The notes beneath the pieces are model-generated. The model was not told the DNA's origin. It worked only from the letters and a program-made list of their open reading frames with translations, and made no database searches. Made by a program: the position numbers and the translations under genes. From the NCBI GenBank assembly GCA_002205965.3, contig NADL03000207.1:1-64000 (forward strand): a stretch of 64,000 nt of DNA, in the 5' to 3' direction. Below, piece after piece: positions 57,301-64,000 of the stretch; within the stretch, counting starts at the first letter, position 1; every line of letters starts with the position of its first letter. This DNA comes from Kappaphycus alvarezii. Taxonomy: Eukaryota > Rhodophyta > Florideophyceae > Gigartinales > Solieriaceae.

Positions 57301-60300
57301 AATTAATGAAGTTTCCCTTTCAATAATGACATAATAGAATAATTTACAGACTCAGGCTAATTAGCTAGGTTCCAGAAGTCATTTTACCGAAGATGGTGGT
57401 TAATAGAGTCTGAAACATCGATATACTTGTCCAACTATTAAATTTGAGCATATAGAGATAGTTTTTTTTTCCATCAAGCTTCCGAGTACAGAAGTATCTC
57501 ACTTTATTTACCACCTGAAGCGAATAATTAGCTTTGCAAGGATGAATTAGGAACCTGACTAGCTCTAGAATATATAGCTTCTTAATCCTCACAGTTACTA
57601 CACTGGAGCAAGTATATCTCCCGCACAGAATCCCTTGCCACACTTTCTCTGCTATACTTGGAACTAAATCCAATAGTTACAGCCAAGAAATCTATCCTCA
57701 TACTGGAAAATGTCAGCTGACGGCTTTATCAGCAGCTTAGTTATGCAATTTGGTCCACGTGTGCGGCGTCTGTATTATGTCGCGCCACACAACATGCAGA
57801 GTTTAGCCACCCTATTCAAACCTAATCGTTTAGGTTTGTTAATGTGTGGTACTCAAGACTATGCATGTTGCCTGCATATGTCTGTGGTAAAGTAATTTAG
57901 TTATATCTAAATATCTACGGAACGTAAAAAGAAGAAAACTTCTATATGTACGCAAAACAATTGCTCAGAACGCAAACAAAATGAAAAAGAGATAAAGAAC
58001 AGCCGAAAGTCTTGACGCTCCTTATAAAAGAGGCGGAATATTTTGAAGCACTTAGCAAAAATAAAATACGACAGTAGAAGTGATTTACAGGACGATAAGC
58101 TAATACCGTAAACAGATTGGAGCTGGCCTCGTCCGGTTATAGAGTCTTTCTTCCTTTTATAGGTAGATATTAATGTAACTCAACATAAAGCTTCCATAAT
58201 TGACCCTACGCATTAGAAAATACTTTTGCAAATAGATAAGACTAGCATAAATATAATTAAGAATTATTTCCGTTTTCCCATTGATTCCACGTTTAATGCA
58301 AATACGGTAGGGACACATAAAATTATTAACAGTAACAGAGGTAGTCTTTTACAAAGAGCAACTGAATTCCAATAAATTAGTTAAGGTTTTCTACTACACA
58401 GCTGGCTAATAGATGCTTTTAAATGAGAAAGGAAACAGTTCACCATTTTACAGAGGTGTAACAGAGATTTTGTTGCAAAATTATACATATCAACCTCTCT
58501 TATCAAGCAAGTATACAAAAGACACACCTATTAATTCCTTTCATACTAGTATCCTCATTGCGATTTGATGGATAGTTATCCTATCAAAGAAAGAGCACAA
58601 AATAATAATAAAAAGAAGCTCTATTGCTTTCGTTAAGCACAGGGAGTCATGAGACGAAGTCCATATTTTCTAAAATTTTTTTGTCCACCCGGCTGACAAA
58701 ATTTCCTCATTGTATCGAGAGAGAAGTCTCCTGTCTTGCACTGTCTTGTTTGATGACTATTTATATAATTTCTTCTATCGTCTTTTACCTCACACCTTTC
58801 GCAGAGTTTTTCTCGATGTATTTGTTTTCTTTGGTCTTTCTTTCACTCCTGTATACACTCTTATAGTAGTGAGGAGAACTAAGAAGCTGAGAAAAGTCAT
58901 TAAAGCTTGATTTACTGCATGTGTTGGAATCATTGACTGTTGAGATCAAATCTAGGTTAGAGCTGTTATTTTTACAGACAATTAATGAACACGGAGAAAT
59001 ATGTCACCGATATAATTTCTTGTTACTCATTAAGGCCAAAAAGTGAGCCACATGAGGAAAAAGCAAAGCTATTGTGGCATTTTAATGTATCTAGGAATCC
59101 TGCTCCAAGTTCAAACTCTTTATTGCTGGCTTCCGCGGGGAATATTGAGCGGAAAGAAGAGTGCCTTATTGATAGGTGACATCTCTTTTTCTTTCCGTTT
59201 CATACAATTTTCTATGCATGAATTGAGTTACTGCAAATATCTCTGTGAATTGAGTATTAATGAATCGGAAAAGGGAAAGATGGGAAGTTCATTTTGTGTA
59301 ACAGATATTATGATTAATACCTACTCAACTTGTACCATAAGTGGAAGGGTTCGTGCATACACGAATCAACTCGGGCCTACATGCACCTCTAGAAAGATGA
59401 AAATGGACTTTTGTTCTGCTTGGGAGACATCTAATATGAGGGTTTGTGAATTTAAACAGTTTTTTCACTCCGTAACCAACACAAAATTTCTAAGTTGAAA
59501 TCAGTATTATCAAAACCTAAAACGTTTAAAAGCTGGAACTACAAGAAATGGAAATTTTCACTCGCAAAAGTTTTTTCTTTTCATTTGAGTTAATCACCCG
59601 TGGACCTCCACTGCAATAACAAAGTTACTCTTCAATTCCAATGATATGATTAAAAAAGGCTATACATTTCTGCCTGTACAAATCTTAAATTCTCCTGAAG
59701 AGACCCTAAAACATTAACTGTTAAGCTCAGTATAGAAAATGAAATTATTACGCCTTTCTATTATTATCAATTTTTGGCTGACATAGTATTCAAAAAACGA
59801 AGCGATCAGTCGAACCAAAAATATTTTTATTGCAATTAAAATTTTGATTTGTCGAATTATTCACAAAAATATCCTTCAAGAACAGTTGCGTATGCATTTT
59901 AATTCTTTTAAAGGAAAAACACACATTTAGATCTTAGTTTTCCGATAGAGAAATCTAGGAAGCAATATATACATAGTACACCAAACCCGCGGAGTAGAAG
60001 TTAAGGTATCGTCAACAAGGTCGATCTTCAAAACTATTAAAAATCACGAATATTTCTAGAATTTATACTAAACCTTTTCCGATTCACGCAGCTTTATTTA
60101 ATACACGAAAAATAGAAAATTTAAAACGGCAGTAATCTTATTTAGGTAAAGAAAGTATTTAGGCGTCCATATATATTTTATGGTTCCAGAAATGGGAGTG
60201 TACTGTGTTCGCTGCTTCAAGGTGAGAAGTATGCTTCACTTCTTAGACGCATAGGTTTAGCGTCTTCTATCAAATACGAACGATCTAGATAGCCCAACAA

Positions 60301-60850
60301 TGGATATAGGATAATTCATGCATATTTACCCCCTTCGTGTTAATCCTAAACCTCCGTGCGGTACACTCATATGGCTCTCCAGAAAGTGACCACTGATAAT
60401 GAATCTAAACTATCAGATGCCTTGAAACCTATCAAACGGTAATTATGTCTGAGCTTCATCCAAAATGAGTCTAACAGCGTCGTGAAAAACCGAACATGGG
60501 ACGTCCGTAACCAACCGGCTCCTAACGCCCAGCTTCTTCCATCTGATATCATCCTCAAGATCAATAGAGGTGGCCAAAGTAATACCACAGTTTTTTATAC
60601 CAGAATTTTTTGCACTATTTAACTTTCAATCATCTCTAGAACTGGAGGAGAACCTATATGCACTGTTGTACTTTAAAGAAATGGTCTTGTTTGAAAATTA
60701 CCACCGGGTTTTCGATAGTTTATCGAACCAATCTTACTTTTTTCAAAGTTGCGACTTCCAGGCGATCCCTACCAACCTAGGAAAATGTCAGGATGCCACA
60801 TTGTACGGTATCAGAACTGTATTCGATCTCTGGTAAGACTTCAATATTGA
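51400..60850. other. AT-rich tract without a recognisable gene
   Basis: The longest frames (106 codons at 52907, 102 codons minus at 57673, 151 codons at 59043) are AT-biased, lack motifs and look like chance openings. No intact transposase, tRNA or rRNA was noticed. Confidence 0.45.
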
Positions 60851-60859
60851 TAAAGTCGC

Positions 60860-61190
60860 TCTGAGGTCTCCGTTAGGCTCCAAAACTATAATGTCATTGT
60901 TATGTCGAAGCGTTGCTTTCCATTGGATTCAATACGTCCAAAGCGATCTTCTGTCTTTCTTGAAGGAAACAAGAAGATATTTCATTTATCTCAAAGTCTA
61001 TATGGACGAAACTTTCATCATTGGTAGCCCAAACGGTATTCGAGAGCCTGAAAAATCTCTATCAAAGCCTTTTACAGTCAAATATCTCGATTTATGCAGA
61101 TAAGTACTTTGTATGAAGATTAACACCAAGAACAATTGTCTATTCCATTACAGACTGGTTACGCCGAGCGAACTATTGAGACCACCAATG
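60860..61190 (+). pseudogene. Ty1/copia reverse transcriptase relic
   Basis: The frame 60891-61103 reads FIYLKVYMDETFIIGSPN then IREPEKSLSKPFTVKYLDL. This matches the copia RT pattern of a hydrophobic (Y)(V/M)DD strand, a GxxxxxIxxxKxxLSxxF helix and an MKDLG-like end; the second Asp of the DD pair has become Glu. A stop follows at 61103. The sequence before 60860 may belong to it but is not readable. Confidence 0.5.
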
Positions 61191-61687
61191 TGATAAATAT
61201 AAGCTTACGTCGACCTCAATGTCCCTTGCTAACCCCCAGTACGAAGTAACAGTTCTTACAACTGAACCAGAGAAGGTAGATATACAAGAAAAGTTGTGTA
61301 AAAGGCACCTGGTCAGTTTCTTTAAATAGCTAATAGCACAACATCTGATGTTTCATTTGCTTTGTGCCTCATGGTGAAGCTTCAAAATCACTTTTTACTT
61401 CATTACTTTGAGGAATTTAAGCATTACATTTTTTTCTTAAAGACAAGACAAACTGTGGCATCTAATCACCGACGGTTAAAATTAGAATCGGTACAGTGGT
61501 TCATTGAGATGAAGATTGAGGTAAGGACCTCGAAAAATCGCTTTCGTGTCGGTCATTAATTTTAGCTCAGGTTGTCCCCAATACCATGGAACTATAATTT
61601 GCAGGCCGCCACGGAAACGTCAAATAAAATCGACCGGTGAGGCAGAATATTGTGTCTTTCGGACTTTGCCCTCTATCTTGAACACGG

Positions 61688-61760
61688 CCAGCATACATTG
61701 AGTGATAGCAAAAATGCACCTTTCAAACATTAAAGAAACAAATCCATTTTCTTTTTGACT
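61688..61760 (+). repeat. Dispersed repeat shared with 37570-37645
   Basis: GCATACATTGAGTGATAGC and an ACATTAAAGAAACAAAT block correspond in order to the other copy. Confidence 0.45.
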
Positions 61761-62008
61761 GTTTTATTGATGTAGGATGGATGCAAACACTCCTGATAGA
61801 TTTTAATTCACCACCAAAAGGTCCTACTCGTGCCTACCAGGATAATTTGTGGATTATCGCTTCGAGTCAAGAAACTGGCTAAGCTGTATATCAACAGATG
61901 CAGTGGATTATAATATAAACTGGCCTGGAAAATCAAATTTACGCAGGTAGTAGGGCCCTGGATCAGAGAAACGGAATAAGAGGATTATTTCATCAGCATA
62001 GACCCCTA

Positions 62009-64000
62009 TTATTCCTTGTAGACAATTAGAATTACTTGTGGGGAACAAAAAATGCCACGCAATGAAGGTGAGAGGTCAAGGTCTTCGTTAAAGTGTACAG
62101 AAATTGTGCGATTCCAGTAATCCCCGGCATACGGTAGACCGTAGAGGTGCTTTAGTATTTTGAGAATCTTATCATCTCGGAGTCGCAACTGAGGAGGGGG
62201 CATTAAGTGGACGTTTCGGCAGATACCTTCTGCAGACTGAAGGTACGCCTTGCTGACATCATTGCCCCAGATTCGGAATTTGTGAATTGCCTCCAGTGAT
62301 GATGTGACTCTTGTTGAATATTGTCGTAAGTTATTGGAGCTATAAAGCAATAGATTTTTATCATCGTCTCGGTGCCCTTGGGCGACGAATCGAGTTTTGT
62401 AGACTGGTGCGTCAGTTTTAACATTTTTTTATGATAAGGACGAACCTACCATTCAAATGTTTAGCTTTCTTTGGAAGAAGCGACTTTGAAACAGTAGTCC
62501 AGACTTAAGTTCCAATAGGCCTTGTATTTCGGTGCATATATCTTCCATAAATTTCTGGAGATATCGACGGGAATCTTCACGATGGAGCGCCTCTGAGAGA
62601 TAGACGGGTAATCACTTTGGTGGTTTATGATTGAAGGGTGTTAACATGGATTGTAGAATGGCGCGACATTGTCATCCACGGATGAGAGATGGTTCAAGTT
62701 TATTGTGTACGGGCGAAGTTTGTTCACTGAAAACTGAGTTTAAGTTCCTTCCTTGTCGATAAAGGCTTATTTTTCTTCAATACATAGGATTTTGAACGGT
62801 CAAAGCGATTTTATATGCTCTTTCTCACGATAAACTAATATTTCTTGGCGTGGCTCTAAGTTCACAGTAGAGGAAAAAAGAAGGTTGGGTAGAAGTGCCT
62901 ATTGAATACGTATCCGGGAGGAAATGGGTTAGATTTATTCCCTAGCGATAGATAATATGCGCATACGTTTTGCCTGATTGGGAGATAAGTGTTGTCAGAA
63001 CGGAAGCGAGGGAGATTCTCGAGGACAAGCTGGGAGGGGACAATACCACTTGCATTCTTGTCATCGTTCATGGATTTGACTCAAAGGGAAAGAATTACAT
63101 TAGGGTTACTTTAGGGTATTCTAGGTAGACTTCGAGTTAGATTCTGCGCAACGGTTAGTAGTATTTTTCGCCAACTCCAAGCGAATTATGACTTTCAACA
63201 CCTGAGAGATCAAGTTTGATTTCCTATTATTGAAGCAATGTCCTGGAAGATAGCAGAATTGAAGACGGAGCCTTGATAAATGCGATGGTGTCAGGATAGT
63301 CGGTGTAAATGATGGCCCAACATTGAAGAAAAGTGTACCAAATATCTCCAATTGATTTGTATTGTACAAAGCGGCCTGCAGAAAATTCTTACGGAGTTCT
63401 ATGACGTGGAGGATGGGGTTTCGAACGTTTTTGGTACGGAGAAACTTGAGGTCCAGAGATATCTTTGAAATGAAGACTATTTCTTCTGGAGACGAAACTC
63501 TGAATGATTGGGGTCGATGGAGAAAATGTTGAAAGGTCCGACATAAATCTGTGATTTGTTGTAACAGTCGTTTTGTATCAGGGATTGCCTTGTCGGGGTG
63601 TACTCTAGCGATGAGGATATAAAGTGTTTTGGATTGAGGGGTGAGAGAAGTGATAGTGGGGACAGCGCATCTGACGTTGGGAGAAAGTGAAGGAGGTGTA
63701 GTCCCATTATAGGTGCAAATTTACATGCTTTCAGTTGAAGGGCAGTGACCAATTTGAATTCTTGCTTAAAAGAAGATTTTCGAGGATGTCGAAGACAATT
63801 TTTTCCCTGTATAGGATGTCGGGACCGAATAACAATATTATATCTGCGGTGATGACATCCATGCTGATTGCTATAGAGGAACGTTCAGGGCAACTTATGC
63901 GAAAAGATAGAGTCTCGATAGAAGCAAAGGTTCCGCAACCCAAGCGACAGACGTTATTTGACTGGTTAGGAGTCATCTCGCGTCCAGTCATTTTGCTGTA
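62009..64000 (-). pseudogene. Decayed fungal Ty1/copia element, runs off the right edge
   Basis: On the minus strand, in order: protease-like sequence (63991-63731: LGCGTFASIETLSFRI, then VITADIILLFGPDIL), a pre-integrase zinc-finger-like region (63752-63477), integrase core pieces (63369-63121), an integrase segment (63071-62862: NDDKNASGIVPSQLVLENLP, resembling the NDTAGPxGLVPTLLVFGxxP stretch of fungal copia elements), and RT (62424-62009: FRIWGNDVSKAYLQSAE, LMPPPQLRL, LKHLYGLPYAGDYWNRT). The order protease, integrase, RT is diagnostic of copia. Frames are broken throughout. The 5' LTR and gag lie beyond the window. Confidence 0.75.

Noticed and set aside
59043-59498. 151-codon plus-strand frame as a gene
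   Set aside because: No motif, biased AT composition, no repeat partner and no supporting context; probably a chance opening.

Overview
The window reads as transposon-dominated eukaryotic DNA, most likely from a filamentous or otherwise repeat-rich fungus. The basis is a Ty3/gypsy retrotransposon, fungal-type Ty1/copia integrase and reverse transcriptase signatures, a Crinkler/RHS-type P-loop NTPase, and long AT-rich tracts of decayed repeats. Nothing bacterial is visible: no operons, no rRNA or tRNA gene that I could recognise, no CRISPR. The species cannot be fixed from the sequence alone. Almost no intact host gene is present; the only open candidate is a short cytochrome P450-like gene at 6.8-7.7 kb.

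Layout. 1-1.27 kb (minus): 3' part of a Crinkler/RHS-type NTPase gene running off the left edge, with one frameshift. 1.3-2.8 kb: copia reverse-transcriptase relic followed by its probable LTR. 3.8-5 kb: two copies of a short mobile element. 6.85-7.75 kb: P450-like gene. 8.97-18.1 kb: one complete Ty3/gypsy element on the minus strand, with 1.5-kb TG...CA LTRs, a 5-bp GAGTC target duplication, polypurine tract, gag, protease, RT, RNase H, integrase, and an unusual C-terminal extension built from two tandem copies of an unrecognised domain of about 133 residues. Each LTR also carries an open frame for a very acidic protein. 18.9-20 kb: a decayed LTR of the same family. 20-33.4 kb: AT-rich, no gene seen. 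33.4-36.2 kb: plus-strand relic of a related gypsy pol, including both C-terminal domains, framed by other repeats. 36.4-44.3 kb: mosaic of three endonuclease-like retroelement 3' ends, short mobile elements, a degenerate coding stretch and a second, frameshifted P450-like copy. 45-47.8 kb: dispersed repeats and a solo LTR. 49.3-50.6 kb: another relic of the acidic-protein LTR. 50.6-60.8 kb: AT-rich with no supportable gene. 60.8-64 kb: two copia relics, the second running off the right edge.

The strongest undescribed-looking signals are (1) the LTR-encoded acidic protein, whose protein-level pattern persists in four LTR copies of very different age; (2) the tandem-duplicated domain at the end of gypsy Pol, also preserved in an old relic; (3) a 214-bp MULE-like non-autonomous element with an 11-bp target duplication; and (4) the P450-like pair, in which an almost identical core sits between diverged ends. 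The two gypsy LTRs differ by small indels and, where I compared them, by no substitutions, while pol carries about ten single-base frameshifts. That pattern suggests indel errors in the assembly, so 'broken' calls in young copies should be read with caution.
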